Shown here: in pieces, positions 48,128 through 56,653 of the stretch
How positions within the stretch are numbered: position 1 is the stretch's first letter
How the letters are laid out: the number at the start of each line of letters is the position of its first letter
DNA from: Pseudidiomarina homiensis
GTDB taxonomy: Bacteria; Pseudomonadota; Gammaproteobacteria; Enterobacterales; Alteromonadaceae
Assembly: GCF_003987225.1 (NCBI RefSeq)
Contig: NZ_PIPX01000002.1
Coordinates: forward strand, 310,001 to 374,000
Direction of reading: 5' to 3'
Length of the DNA stretch: 64,000 nucleotides
The notes under the pieces: model-generated
The model's input: only the letters and a program-made list of their open reading frames with translations
Database searches by the model: none
What the model was told of the DNA's origin: nothing
Made by a program: the position numbers and the translations under genes

Positions 48128-48994
48128 TTAGTCGTCACGCTCGCCGAGAATGTCGCCCATCCGTGTGACGCTTCCAGCTTCTAATGAGTCGGCAAAATCA
48201 ATAGCGTCCTCTGGAAAGGTGAGCACCACTGTTGAGCCTAATTTGAAGTGGCCCATTTCTTCACCTTTGGCGATGCGAATAGCCTGATCACCGCTCGCAG
48301 GATACTCCCAGCTGTGGATGTGTTTGCCAGTTGGTGGCGTCACCGTGCCTGCCCAAACGGTGCCAATACTTGCAACGATGGTTGCGCCCACGAGAACCAT
48401 GGCGAACTTACCAAACTCGCCGTCAAAAATAGCGACGACGCGCTCGTTCCGCGCAAATAAGTTAGGAACATTGGCAGCAGTAAGAGGATTAACTGAAAAC
48501 AGGTCACCCGGAACGTACACCATTTTACGTAACACACCATCACACGGCATATGAATCCGATGGTAGTCTTTCGGCGCTAGGTAAATGGTCGCAAACTTAC
48601 CGTTCTTATACGGGTGGGCATCACGTGGGTCACCGCCTAAAAGTTCGGTAAGACTGTAATCGTGGCCTTTTGCTTGGAAAATACGGCCATCTTCGATGTC
48701 ACCGAGTTGACTAACGGCACCATCAACCGGCTGCGCAAACTGATGCTCGGCCGCTTTCAGTGGACGTAACTCAGGCTTCAAATGACGGGTAAAAAAGTCA
48801 TTGAAAGTTTTATAGGCGCTCGGGCTTTCATGTACCGCTTCGCTCATATCGATCTTGTAGGTGCGAATAAACCAGCGAATAAAAAGCTGAGTGAACCAGC
48901 CTGCACGCGCGCTAGCAAACTTACCTACTAAGCGCGATAACGCGTGTTTTGGCGTCATGTATTGCGCTTTAATCTTTACTTCGTCCCAACTCAC
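48128..48994 (-). CDS. psd: Phosphatidylserine decarboxylase proenzyme
   Basis: Makes phosphatidylethanolamine at the inner membrane. The 288-residue proenzyme self-cleaves at the LGST motif ('[14 protein letters not shown]') to give the pyruvoyl alpha chain. Other conserved parts are '[15 protein letters not shown]', '[10 protein letters not shown]' and '[13 protein letters not shown]' (catalytic His). The start is GTG, preceded by GAGG, and overlaps the rsgA stop as GTGA. The rsgA-psd order is as in E. coli. Confidence 0.95.
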   Translation of the reverse strand: MSWDEVKIKAQYMTPKHALSRLVGKFASARAGWFTQLFIRWFIRTYKIDMSEAVHESPSAYKTFNDFFTRHLKPELRPLKAAEHQFAQPVDGAVSQLGDIEDGRIFQAKGHDYSLTELLGGDPRDAHPYKNGKFATIYLAPKDYHRIHMPCDGVLRKMVYVPGDLFSVNPLTAANVPNLFARNERVVAIFDGEFGKFAMVLVGATIVASIGTVWAGTVTPPTGKHIHSWEYPASGDQAIRIAKGEEMGHFKLGSTVVLTFPEDAIDFADSLEAGSVTRMGDILGERDD

Positions 48995-50058
48995 TTTTTA
49001 CTACCTCGTGGCATTGCTCGCGATGGCTTGGTACTCGCCATCGATTCGATAATCTTGTGGAAATTGTACAACCGAAGTGGATGTAATTCACCTGTTTCCG
49101 CTGCTTCTTGCAGGGCACATCCTGGGTCTTGCGGTTGATGCTTGCAGTCGCGAAATTTACAGCGCCCTAGGAATGGCCTGAAGTCGATGAAGCACCAAGC
49201 AACGCGATTTTCGTCAAGGTGCCATAAGGCAAATTCACGGATGCCTGGCGAGTCGATAAGAAATCCGCCCTGTGGTAACGCGTAACGCGTTGCCACAGTG
49301 GTGGTATGTTGACCCAGACCAGAGTTGGTTGATATCGCCCCGACATCAGCATCAATCTCAGGCAGCAACGCGTTCACTAGTGAGGATTTACCCACACCGG
49401 ATTGACCAACAACAATGGAAACATGATCTTGCAGCAACTTCTGGATCGTCTCCAGTCCCCCTTGAGTTTTGGCACTGGTCCGCACCACCTGATAGCCAAT
49501 CGCCTCGTACATGGCGAGCGCCTGCTCGATTTCTGCCTGTATCGCGTCGGGCTGTTCACTTAGCAAGTCTGCTTTGTTAAGGACAATAACAGGCGTGATA
49601 TCAATGTCTTCGCAAGCAACTAAATAGCGATCGATAATCTGCGTCGAAAATGCCGGGAGGACGCTGGAAATGATAAAAATTTGGTCAATGTTAGCCGCAA
49701 CAGGCTTAACACCGTCATAGTAATCGGGCCGACTCAATAGCGACTTACGCTCTTGCACCGCTTCAATCACGCCTTGCTCACCACCTTCGGTCTGGCTGGT
49801 AAAACGGCGCCAAACCACTTCATCACCACAAACGAGGCTCTCGATGCTGCGACGAATGTGGCAACGAAAATGCGTATGACTCGTCTCAGCGGCGACAATA
49901 GCATGCTGACCAAAGCGACTAACAATCACGCCAGACTCAGCCGCACCAAGACTTGCGTCGTCCACCTCTTGCGTTAGCTCAACCTGTTGCAAACGTTTTT
50001 GCTGGTTGGCACGCATGCGGCGTAGTTGACCTTTATTTAATTTCCGGTGTTTACCCAC
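48991..50058 (-). CDS. rsgA: Small ribosomal subunit biogenesis GTPase
   Basis: Circularly permuted GTPase acting in 30S subunit maturation. The 355-residue protein opens with a basic segment, then an OB domain. GTPase motifs appear in permuted order: '[10 protein letters not shown]' (G4), '[16 protein letters not shown]' (G1), '[10 protein letters not shown]'-like '[13 protein letters not shown]' (G3). The C-terminal zinc site is '[15 protein letters not shown]' (Cys-Cys-His-Cys). The GTG start follows AGGAG. It is divergent from orn, as in E. coli, and overlaps psd by 4 bp. Confidence 0.95.
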   Translation of the reverse strand: MGKHRKLNKGQLRRMRANQQKRLQQVELTQEVDDASLGAAESGVIVSRFGQHAIVAAETSHTHFRCHIRRSIESLVCGDEVVWRRFTSQTEGGEQGVIEAVQERKSLLSRPDYYDGVKPVAANIDQIFIISSVLPAFSTQIIDRYLVACEDIDITPVIVLNKADLLSEQPDAIQAEIEQALAMYEAIGYQVVRTSAKTQGGLETIQKLLQDHVSIVVGQSGVGKSSLVNALLPEIDADVGAISTNSGLGQHTTTVATRYALPQGGFLIDSPGIREFALWHLDENRVAWCFIDFRPFLGRCKFRDCKHQPQDPGCALQEAAETGELHPLRLYNFHKIIESMASTKPSRAMPRGSKK

Positions 50059-50205
50059 AAGGCTCCTGTCTTGACTGGGACGTGTACTTTGTCTTGATCA
50101 TACAATATTCTCGGCGAGAACGCCTGAACTGTTGTGCAAATTCACTTTCTTTCGCACAATAGGTAGGTATTGACGACACTTAGCATTTACCACAAAGGAA
50201 AGCTC

Positions 50206-50757
50206 ATGGCCGCTAGCGCAGACCGTTTGATTTGGATAGACCTTGAAATGACCGGGCTGGTTCCCGAAGAAGACGTCATTATTGAGATCGCCACCATTGT
50301 CACCGATCAACACTTGCGAGTTTTGGCTGAGGGGCCGGTGGTAGCGGTACATCAATCAGCGGCAACACTGGCCAAAATGGATGACTGGAACACTCGCACG
50401 CATACTGCTTCAGGTTTGGTACAGCGGGTTCAGGATAGTGCTTTCGATAGCGCTGCGGCCGAGCAAATTACACTCGATTTTTTACAGCAGTGGTGCACAC
50501 CTGGCAGTTCACCGATGTGCGGCAACAGCATTTGCCAAGATCGCCGTTTCTTAGCCCGTTACATGCCGAAGTTAGAAGCATTTTTTCACTACCGTAATCT
50601 CGATGTGAGTACGGTGAAGCAACTGGCAAAATATTGGGCTCCCGAAGTTGCTGCGGGCGTAAAAAAACAAGGAAGCCATACGGCATTAGCTGATATTCGA
50701 GAGTCGATTGAGGAATTGGAGCACTATCGTGCGCACTTTTTCGACATTCAGTCGTAA
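50206..50757 (+). CDS. orn: Oligoribonuclease
   Basis: 3'-to-5' exonuclease that degrades nanoRNAs, chiefly dinucleotides including pGpG, and so closes the c-di-GMP degradation route. The 183-residue DEDDh enzyme has '[20 protein letters not shown]' (Asp, Glu), '[17 protein letters not shown]' (Asp) and '[15 protein letters not shown]' (His, Asp). AAAGGAA lies before the ATG at 50206; an upstream in-frame ATG lacks one. It is essential in many gammaproteobacteria. Divergent from rsgA. Confidence 0.96.
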   Translation: MAASADRLIWIDLEMTGLVPEEDVIIEIATIVTDQHLRVLAEGPVVAVHQSAATLAKMDDWNTRTHTASGLVQRVQDSAFDSAAAEQITLDFLQQWCTPGSSPMCGNSICQDRRFLARYMPKLEAFFHYRNLDVSTVKQLAKYWAPEVAAGVKKQGSHTALADIRESIEELEHYRAHFFDIQS

Positions 50758-50773
50758 TAAGCTGAAAAAGCGG

Positions 50774-50801
50774 TTGCAAAGCCTGCCGAATTCAGTAAAA
50801 T
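50774..50801 (+). promoter_or_regulatory. Promoter of the tRNA-Gly genes
   Basis: TTGCAA and TAAAAT separated by 16 bp, followed by a C-rich discriminator (TTCGCCTCCG) of the kind found at stringently controlled stable-RNA promoters. It lies about 50 bp before the first tRNA-Gly. Confidence 0.55.
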
Positions 50802-50851
50802 TCGCCTCCGTTATCGCAATTGAACATCGATTGCGGCTAACCTGAAGTGAT

Positions 50852-50927
50852 GCGGGAATAGCTCAGCTGGTAGAGCACAACCTTGCCAAGGTTGGGGTCG
50901 CGAGTTCGAATCTCGTTTCCCGCTCCA
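50852..50927 (+). tRNA. tRNA-Gly (anticodon GCC), first copy
   Basis: A 76-nt cloverleaf with acceptor arms GCGGGAA/TTCCCGC, D-loop AGCTCAGCTGGTAGAGC, anticodon GCC at 50885-50887 in the loop CTTGCCAAG, T-loop GTTCGAATC and an encoded TCCA end. It reads GGC and GGU codons. Confidence 0.98.
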
Positions 50928-50954
50928 AACTTCACTTCAACCACCTTTCTTGAT

Positions 50955-51030
50955 GCGGGAATAGCTCAGCTGGTAGAGCACAACCTTGCCAAGGTTGGGG
51001 TCGCGAGTTCGAATCTCGTTTCCCGCTCCA
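50955..51030 (+). tRNA. tRNA-Gly (anticodon GCC), second copy
   Basis: Identical in all 76 bases to the tRNA 27 bp upstream, including the anticodon GCC (50988-50990) and encoded CCA. The two are surely co-transcribed. No clear terminator follows; the convergent DUF1611 gene ends 5 bp away. Confidence 0.98.
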
Positions 51031-51035
51031 AATTT

Positions 51036-52043
51036 CTAATTTTCTTCAAGTTGATCGACAAGTGGTGCGACGCCATGACGAATCGGGTCGACGCACGGCA
51101 AACCTAGTTCTTGCTCAACCTGTCGACAATAATCTTGCGCTTCTGCTGCCGTTACCGATGACGTATTCACCGCAATGCCTATAACTTTCGCGTTAGGGTT
51201 CGTGACGCGAGCCATTTGTTCGTTTAAGGCGATGGTTTCGGTAAGCGATGGTAACGGACGGTTATCAATAGCACGCATACTGCTGCGGCCTAAGGCGTGG
51301 CAAACCACCAATGCGTCCGCCTGGGCGCCATGCAACAAGCCTAAACTTACACCGGCAAACGCTGGATGAAAAAGCGAGCCTTGCCCTTCAATAATGTCCC
51401 AATGATTCGCGGCATTAGCTGGCGCAAGCTCTTCGACGGCACCAGCGATGAAGTCGGCAACAACACAGTCAACGGCGATACCTTCACCAGCGACGAGAAT
51501 GCCACTTTGTCCGGTCGCCCGAAACGTTGCAAGGATACCTCGCCGTTGCATTTCACGCGTGAGACTTAAACTGGTGTACATTTTACCGACTGAACAGTCA
51601 GTACCCACAGTAAGTACTCGCTTACCCTCGCGGCGATAGCCTTTACCAGTTTTTAAGCGTTTGGTTGGGTGACGAATATCAAGCAAGCGCACGTTACTCT
51701 GCGCCGCTGCGTTGACCAATTCTTCATAAGCGTTCAAACGGTCATGCAAGCCACTGATGATGTCCAAACCTGCGGCAATGGCCTCATGGATCATGGGTAA
51801 CCACTGTTCGTCTAAGTGTCCGCCACTATTGGCAAAACCCAAAACTAAGCTACGCGCGCCAGCGGCAATACCTTCAGCAATGGTCATCGCGGGCATGCCT
51901 GTGGTAACTGTGCAGCCGTGGGAACGCACTTCGCCAACGCACTTTTCAGGACTCCAATCGGCAGCACTTTTTGCCATCTTGATGCTTAATGGATCAGTAG
52001 CGTGGCCGATGAAAAGCAAATAAGGGGTTTTGAGTTCTAGCAT
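51036..52043 (-). CDS. DUF1611 protein, DgcN-like (D-glutamate N-acetyltransferase candidate)
   Basis: A 335-residue protein of the DUF1611 family, with a Rossmann-like N-terminal domain (about 1-130, 'LVLGFANSGGHL') and a P-loop NTPase-like C-terminal domain carrying Walker A 'VGTDCSVGKMYTSL'. In marine bacteria DgcN of this family acetylates D-glutamate as the first step of a D-Glu degradation route, and DgcA (enolase superfamily) then racemises it. DgcA is not next door here: two tRNAs are. GGAG precedes the ATG at 52043; an ATG 12 bp upstream lacks such spacing. The upstream LysR gene and a clear LysR box suggest specific regulation. Function by family analogy only. Confidence 0.75.
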   Translation of the reverse strand: MLELKTPYLLFIGHATDPLSIKMAKSAADWSPEKCVGEVRSHGCTVTTGMPAMTIAEGIAAGARSLVLGFANSGGHLDEQWLPMIHEAIAAGLDIISGLHDRLNAYEELVNAAAQSNVRLLDIRHPTKRLKTGKGYRREGKRVLTVGTDCSVGKMYTSLSLTREMQRRGILATFRATGQSGILVAGEGIAVDCVVADFIAGAVEELAPANAANHWDIIEGQGSLFHPAFAGVSLGLLHGAQADALVVCHALGRSSMRAIDNRPLPSLTETIALNEQMARVTNPNAKVIGIAVNTSSVTAAEAQDYCRQVEQELGLPCVDPIRHGVAPLVDQLEEN

Positions 52044-52117
52044 GCTGCGCTCCAATCAAGGTAGTTGCCAACTAGCTTAATGATTTAGGGAGCGATGACG
52101 AATGAAAGCTTGGCGAT

Positions 52118-52142
52118 AAGGTATAACTTTTGGTTATACCTT
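52118..52142. promoter_or_regulatory. LysR-type binding site between the lysR and DUF1611 genes
   Basis: Perfect 10-bp arms AAGGTATAAC and GTTATACCTT flank a 5-bp spacer. The inner part is ATAAC-N5-GTTAT, containing the T-N11-A core of LysR-family boxes. It overlaps the stop codon of the lysR gene and sits 75-100 bp before the DUF1611 start, the usual place for an activator site. A stem-loop terminator for lysR is the alternative, but no U-tract follows on the minus strand. Confidence 0.6.
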
Positions 52143-53036
52143 TGTGTTAGGCCTGGTGTTGTCGATGCAAGTTCGCACTTCTTGAAGAAACTGCTGGGAC
52201 AATTGGCTTAACGGCCGACTCTTTAAGTGCAGAGCACGGATAGGTACACGCAACTCAGGTTGGAGTTGGGCCACGCCAAGCGCAGGATCTGGATTGCCAA
52301 GCGCCGTTAAGTTATCCAGCGGACAAACGCCTAGACCTTTGGCAACCAAGCGCGCCGCAACGTAGTAGGTGTCTACTTGCAGTTGGCTTTGCGGTTGAAT
52401 ACCGAGGCCCTGCAATTGTTGCCAAATTAATTGCCCAACGGGACCGCTGTCGCCGATCCCGATCAGCGGATAGTCAGCCAATTCAGCAAGCTTAATGCGC
52501 TGCGGGCTTGCAGTTAAAAGTTGGCGGGGGTAAACCAGTACAATTGCCGTATCGGCAAGGTCTTGTGATTCAACCCCAGGAAAATTCGGTGAGGCAAACA
52601 GCAGCGCTAGCTCACACTGTCGCTCAACGAGCGCTTGCATGGCTTCGTCATTGTGAATGGTCTGAATCCGAAAGGCCACCTTGGGGTACCGCTGACTGAA
52701 GCGTGCGATCGCTTGCGGGATCACATCAAAGCCAAGGGCCGGCGTAATGGCGATATCGAGCAAGCCTTCGTCGTGCCGTTGTATATTATCAGCAAGTGTT
52801 TTTACGCTATGCAGCTGTCGATAAAGCTGTTCGACTTCCGGGAACAGCGCCTGAGCCTCGCTGGTGGGAATGAGCTTATTGTTAGCTCTGGTGAACAGCG
52901 CAAAGCCCAGTTGCTGTTCGGCATGGGCGAGGCTTTTCGACACTGCAGGCTGCGAAATATGCAAGATTTGGGCTGCTTGAGAGACCGAGCCCGTGGTATA
53001 AATAGCATGAAATACTTCGATGTGGCGTAAACGCAT
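52134..53036 (-). CDS. LysR-family transcriptional regulator (DgcR-like candidate)
   Basis: A 300-residue LysR-type regulator. The HTH is residues about 1-60: 'LRHIEVFHAIYTTGSVSQAAQILHISQPAVSKSLAHAEQQLGF' in two parts as usual. The substrate-binding domain spans about 90-295. AAAGG lies before the ATG at 53036, while an ATG 21 bp earlier lacks one. It is upstream of, and in the same direction as, the DUF1611 gene, and a perfect LysR-box palindrome sits at its own 3' end before that gene. This supports control of DUF1611 by this regulator; in marine bacteria the D-glutamate regulator DgcR is also LysR-type. Confidence 0.88.
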   Translation of the reverse strand: MRLRHIEVFHAIYTTGSVSQAAQILHISQPAVSKSLAHAEQQLGFALFTRANNKLIPTSEAQALFPEVEQLYRQLHSVKTLADNIQRHDEGLLDIAITPALGFDVIPQAIARFSQRYPKVAFRIQTIHNDEAMQALVERQCELALLFASPNFPGVESQDLADTAIVLVYPRQLLTASPQRIKLAELADYPLIGIGDSGPVGQLIWQQLQGLGIQPQSQLQVDTYYVAARLVAKGLGVCPLDNLTALGNPDPALGVAQLQPELRVPIRALHLKSRPLSQLSQQFLQEVRTCIDNTRPNTKV

Positions 53037-53133
53037 CGGCAACCTTTGTGTTATCAAGGCAAAGAACCCAATAGAGCTTCATTCTTGCACTGCAGCGCAA
53101 CTGCGACAAGTACTAATCCAACGAGGACCACCT

Positions 53134-53793
53134 TTGATCTACATTGCCCATGGCTTTGCCATAGAACAGCTTGCGGCACCCTTACAGCCTTGGCTCTCCG
53201 CTAGTGAGCGCGAGCGGGCGCAGGGTTATGCGAGCCAGGCTAGGCAGTTGCAGTACCAGCTAGGCCGTAGCTTGCTGCGTTGGCTGGTGTGCAGCGTAAC
53301 TGGCGTGGATGCTAGCGCAGTAACGATCGAACGACACAGTAGCGGCGCACCGTTGTTAACCATCGCTGCGTCGGAGGTCGCTTGCTCGATTAGCCATAAA
53401 GCGGACGCGGTGATGGTCGCATTTGGCGATGCCGATGCGTTGGGGATCGATGTGGAAACCATGAAGCGACGTAAGCGTCACGCAGAGCTTATCGACGAGT
53501 TTAGTGATGGCTTTATGAACGGGGTGGAAGTGCGCGACTTAACTACTTTTTACCAACGTTGGACGCTGGCAGAGTCGGTCACTAAAGCACGCCAAGGCAA
53601 ATTGCTCGCCACGCTTCGCGAACCATTTATGGATTACGCCAACAGGGCGATTTTCCATACCGAGTTGGAGCACATGTTTTGTTGCTACGCAGCGCAGCGA
53701 CAAACCACGGCAACCAAGGGTTTTCAGTGGTGGCAAGTCACCACCACTGATAGGCACTTGCTAACTCAGCAGTTAGTCTTCGAAACGAACTAG
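53134..53793 (+). CDS. 4'-phosphopantetheinyl transferase of the APE cluster
   Basis: Transfers phosphopantetheine from CoA to acyl carrier proteins, here probably those of the aryl-polyene pathway. The protein is 219 residues from a TTG at 53134, which has GAGG seven bases upstream; an in-frame ATG at 53020 would overlap the divergent lysR start and has no clear ribosome site. The Sfp-type motifs are 'LGIDVETM' (Asp106, Glu108, Mg2+ binding) and 'WTLAESVTKA' (Glu147, Lys151). It is convergent with the main APE operon and overlaps the small secreted-protein gene by 21 bp. Confidence 0.83.
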   Translation: MIYIAHGFAIEQLAAPLQPWLSASERERAQGYASQARQLQYQLGRSLLRWLVCSVTGVDASAVTIERHSSGAPLLTIAASEVACSISHKADAVMVAFGDADALGIDVETMKRRKRHAELIDEFSDGFMNGVEVRDLTTFYQRWTLAESVTKARQGKLLATLREPFMDYANRAIFHTELEHMFCCYAAQRQTTATKGFQWWQVTTTDRHLLTQQLVFETN

Positions 53794-54207
53794 ATCAGCC
53801 TTAAGCGCCGCGCCGGCGATAAAAGTACCAGCACCACATTGATACTCGGTACTACTGGCGAACTCGTTATGATCGTAGTTGGATTTGATGTTGACAACTG
53901 CATCATAACCGCCATTTTGCGCCGCATCTTGCAATACTTTCAACGCTGATAGCATCACCCAGCGACAGGCTTCTTCGTCGCTTTTATTAAAGGCATTGGT
54001 TTTGCGGCTGGTGGTTACTTCTTTACTTGCTTTGATTGTTGGATGTGCTTGTCCAGCAAAGAACATCGGCACGTCCAACAACGACTGTTTAGCGTCTTCA
54101 GAGGCCAACAGCTCATCTAACGGCAAGGTAAGGATGTCTTCACGCGCTTGCGCCGGTGTTGCGAAAAGTAATGTAAGCATAAACGCTAAGGCAAGTTTGC
54201 ACTTCAT
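53773..54207 (-). CDS. Small secreted protein of the APE cluster
   Basis: A 144-residue periplasmic protein. Residues 1-21 are a signal peptide (…ATPAQA). The mature part has 'LTLPLDELLASEDAKQSL', 'EEACRWVMLSALKVLQDAAQNGGYDAVVNIKSNY' and a paired Cys ('EYQCGAGTF'). The 'A...GGYDAVVNI' segment resembles the YbjQ/heavy-metal-binding fold. Similar proteins in aryl-polyene clusters are often mislabelled as excinuclease ATPase subunit; nothing UvrA-like is present. AGGGA precedes the ATG. It is the last gene of the minus-strand operon. Function unknown. Confidence 0.72.
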   Translation of the reverse strand: MKCKLALAFMLTLLFATPAQAREDILTLPLDELLASEDAKQSLLDVPMFFAGQAHPTIKASKEVTTSRKTNAFNKSDEEACRWVMLSALKVLQDAAQNGGYDAVVNIKSNYDHNEFASSTEYQCGAGTFIAGAALKADLVRFED

Positions 54208-54241
54208 GATATGTCCCTTTTAGTTATTTTTTGTTCCAGAA

Positions 54242-55474
54242 TTAGTGATTCCAACGCTTAAAAATAAGCGATGTGTTAATACCACCGAAAGCAAAATTAT
54301 TGCTCATAATGTAGTCAGTTTCTACTTTTTTTGGAGCACCAACAATATAGTCGAGTTGGCCGCACTCAGCATCGATGTTAACGAGGTTAATCGTTGGTGC
54401 GAACCAACCTTCGCGCATCATTTCAATGCTGGCCCATGCTTCAATGGCGCCACAAGCTCCTAGGGTATGGCCGAGGTAGCTTTTCAATGAGCTAATCGGC
54501 ATACGTGCACCAAAGACCGCAGAGGTTGCTTGTGACTCGGCGATATCGCCGCGATCGGTGGCGGTGCCGTGAGCGTTGACATAGCCGATTGCTGCTGGCG
54601 CTAACTGCGCATCATCTAGGGCCTGGCGTATGGCAACTTCCATCGTTGCGGCGGTGGGTTGAGTGACATGAGCACCATCGGTGTTGGTACCAAAACCTAC
54701 CAGCTCAGCATAGATCTTTGCGCCACGCGCTTGGGCATGTTCAAGCTCTTCAAGAATAAAGGTTCCGGCACCTTCGCCAATGACCAGACCATCACGATCA
54801 CGGTCGAACGGCCGTGGAGTGCGCTCGGGCGTATCATTGCAGGTACTGGTGGCATAGAGGGTATCGAAGACCACGGCTTCAGACGGGCAAAGCGCTTCGG
54901 CGCCACCGGCGACCATCATTTGTTGTTGCCCATACTTGATGGCTTCGTAGGCATAGCCAATGGCTTGCGACGCAGACGTACAGGCCGAGCTGGTGGTATA
55001 CATTCGCCCTTTGAGTCCAAAAAATACGCCAACATTCACCGCTGTGGTGTGCCCCATGCTTTTGATATAAGTTGTGGCGTTAACACCTGACATATCTTTG
55101 TTCGCAAGCATATTGCCAAACACAATCATTTCATCGGTTGAGCCGGTTGACGAGCCATAAGCCACGCCGCAACGACCATCCTGAATACTGGGGTCATCCA
55201 GTAGGCCAGCATCTTCGAGCGCTAGCTCACTGGCGCGGGTTGCCATAATGCTTACCGTACTCATGGAGCGAACGTCTTTGCGCGAGTAATGCTTGGGTTT
55301 TTTGAACGGCGGTTGGATAGGGGCTGCTAGTCGGGTGTTCAAACCGTCAAAGGCATTCCATTCAGGCATGTGAACCACGGCGTTGGTGCCAGCCAATAAA
55401 CGCTCACGAAATTGCTGCCATGAATCACCAAAAGCGGTGATGCTTCCCATCCCTGTAACTACAACCCGTTTCAT
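54242..55474 (-). CDS. apeR: Beta-ketoacyl-ACP synthase, FabF-like (ApeR-type)
   Basis: Condensing enzyme of the aryl-polyene type II PKS. The 410-residue thiolase-fold protein has the full triad: Cys165 in 'TTSSACTSASQAIG', His302 in 'NAHGTATDRGD' and His336 in 'YLGHTLGACGAIEAW', with Lys331. 'MSNNFAFGGINTSLIF' ends the fold. It therefore should be catalytically active and not a chain-length factor. Its ATG shares one base with the stop of the ketoreductase gene (TAATG). The letter assignment follows order and similarity to the known APE clusters and is tentative. Confidence 0.87.
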   Translation of the reverse strand: MKRVVVTGMGSITAFGDSWQQFRERLLAGTNAVVHMPEWNAFDGLNTRLAAPIQPPFKKPKHYSRKDVRSMSTVSIMATRASELALEDAGLLDDPSIQDGRCGVAYGSSTGSTDEMIVFGNMLANKDMSGVNATTYIKSMGHTTAVNVGVFFGLKGRMYTTSSACTSASQAIGYAYEAIKYGQQQMMVAGGAEALCPSEAVVFDTLYATSTCNDTPERTPRPFDRDRDGLVIGEGAGTFILEELEHAQARGAKIYAELVGFGTNTDGAHVTQPTAATMEVAIRQALDDAQLAPAAIGYVNAHGTATDRGDIAESQATSAVFGARMPISSLKSYLGHTLGACGAIEAWASIEMMREGWFAPTINLVNIDAECGQLDYIVGAPKKVETDYIMSNNFAFGGINTSLIFKRWNH

Positions 55475-56202
55475 TAAACTAATCCACCATTAACTGAAAA
55501 AACTTGACGCGTAATGTACGCAGCGGAATCTTCGAATAAATACCCGACCAAACCGGCAACTTCTTCGGGCTTACCAGCGCGCTGCATCGGAATCATCGAC
55601 AAAATATGATCCTGATGCTCTAAGGTATCGGTCATGTCAGTGTCAATGAGTCCTGGCGCGACACAATTTACCGTAATCTTGCGCTTGGCAAGCTCGAGTG
55701 CAAGTGCTTTGGTTGCACCAATTAATCCTGCTTTTGAGGCACTATAGTTTACTTGGCCGCGATTGCCAGCGATGCCTGAAACCGATGCAATGGTCACAAT
55801 GCGACCCCCTTGACGCAAGCGAATCATCGGCATGGTCAAGGGTAAAAGTACATTGTAGAAACCGTCTAAATTAGTATGAATGACACTGTCCCAGTCGTCG
55901 TCAGTTAGGGCTGGAAAGGCGCCGTCACGGGTAATACCAGCGTTGCAAACGGCGCCATAGTAGGCGCCATGCTCAGCGATATCGGCCTCAATGGCAGTGC
56001 GGCTTGCGGCACGGTCAGCGACATCGAATTGCAATAAACTAGCGTGCTGACCAAGCGCTTCTACTGCGCGGCAAACTTGTTCGGCGGAGCTTTTATCACT
56101 GCGACAATGAATCGCAAGATCAAACCCTTGTTGCGCTAGTTTGAGCGCGATGGCTTTGCCGATTCCTTTCCCAGAACCGGTGACGAGTACACGTTTACTC
56201 AT
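55474..56202 (-). CDS. apeQ: 3-ketoacyl-ACP reductase, FabG-like (ApeQ-type)
   Basis: NADPH-dependent reductase for the beta-keto intermediates of the polyene chain. The 242-residue SDR has 'LVTGSGKGIGKAIAL' (cofactor glycines), 'CNAGITRDGAF' and the catalytic Ser140, Tyr153 and Lys157 in 'IASVSGIAG' and 'VNYSASKAGLIGA'. GAGG precedes the ATG at 56202, a much better start than ATGs further upstream that would overlap the dehydratase gene widely. It overlaps that gene by 8 bp and is coupled to the following ketosynthase. Confidence 0.9.
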   Translation of the reverse strand: MSKRVLVTGSGKGIGKAIALKLAQQGFDLAIHCRSDKSSAEQVCRAVEALGQHASLLQFDVADRAASRTAIEADIAEHGAYYGAVCNAGITRDGAFPALTDDDWDSVIHTNLDGFYNVLLPLTMPMIRLRQGGRIVTIASVSGIAGNRGQVNYSASKAGLIGATKALALELAKRKITVNCVAPGLIDTDMTDTLEHQDHILSMIPMQRAGKPEEVAGLVGYLFEDSAAYITRQVFSVNGGLV

Positions 56203-56653
56203 AGGTATCCTCAATAAATGCAGCCTCATCGGGCGGCTGAAATACATTAATCTTGGCGTTGGCAACAACCGTTTCGTGGTGTTTGATTTCACACTGAAAA
56301 ACGCTCAGTCCAGAGCTTTCGGCGTGAATCTCGGCAACGTGAATACTATAGGTTTCGCCTAATGGAAAACGGTCAATTGCGCATTGATACTTTCGTGATC
56401 CTAACAAAAAGCCGATCTTGATGTCTTCGCCAGCACCACGGTTACGATAGCCCGCCGCCGCAGCAATACTCTGTGCCATGAGTTCAACCCCCACATGCGC
56501 AGGAAGTCCGCCCAGCTCGTCACGGTAGAACAGATTGTCAGTTGTGATGGTGACTTCGCAATGCGCCGTAGTCTCGACGCTATCGCCGTTAATGAAGCGG
56601 TCAATCAGACGCATGGGCGGTCGATGTTTAATGAGGTCAGTCAGTGCTGTCAT
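56195..56653 (-). CDS. apeP: 3-hydroxyacyl-ACP dehydratase, hotdog fold (ApeP-type)
   Basis: Removes water from 3-hydroxyacyl intermediates to form the conjugated double bonds. The 152-residue hotdog protein has 'LIKHRPPMRLIDRF' at the N-terminus and the FabZ-like 'LGGLPAHVGVELMAQSIAAAAGY', where His53 and Glu57 are the probable catalytic pair. 'GFLLGSRKYQC' and 'VFQCEIKH' follow. GGGAGG precedes the ATG at 56653. It overlaps the upstream ketosynthase gene by 17 bp and the reductase by 8 bp. Confidence 0.87.
   Translation of the reverse strand: MTALTDLIKHRPPMRLIDRFINGDSVETTAHCEVTITTDNLFYRDELGGLPAHVGVELMAQSIAAAAGYRNRGAGEDIKIGFLLGSRKYQCAIDRFPLGETYSIHVAEIHAESSGLSVFQCEIKHHETVVANAKINVFQPPDEAAFIEDTYE

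Noticed and set aside
53773-54207. Excinuclease (UvrA) subunit label used for similar small proteins
   Set aside because: No Walker motifs or zinc fingers; it is a 144-residue protein with a signal peptide.
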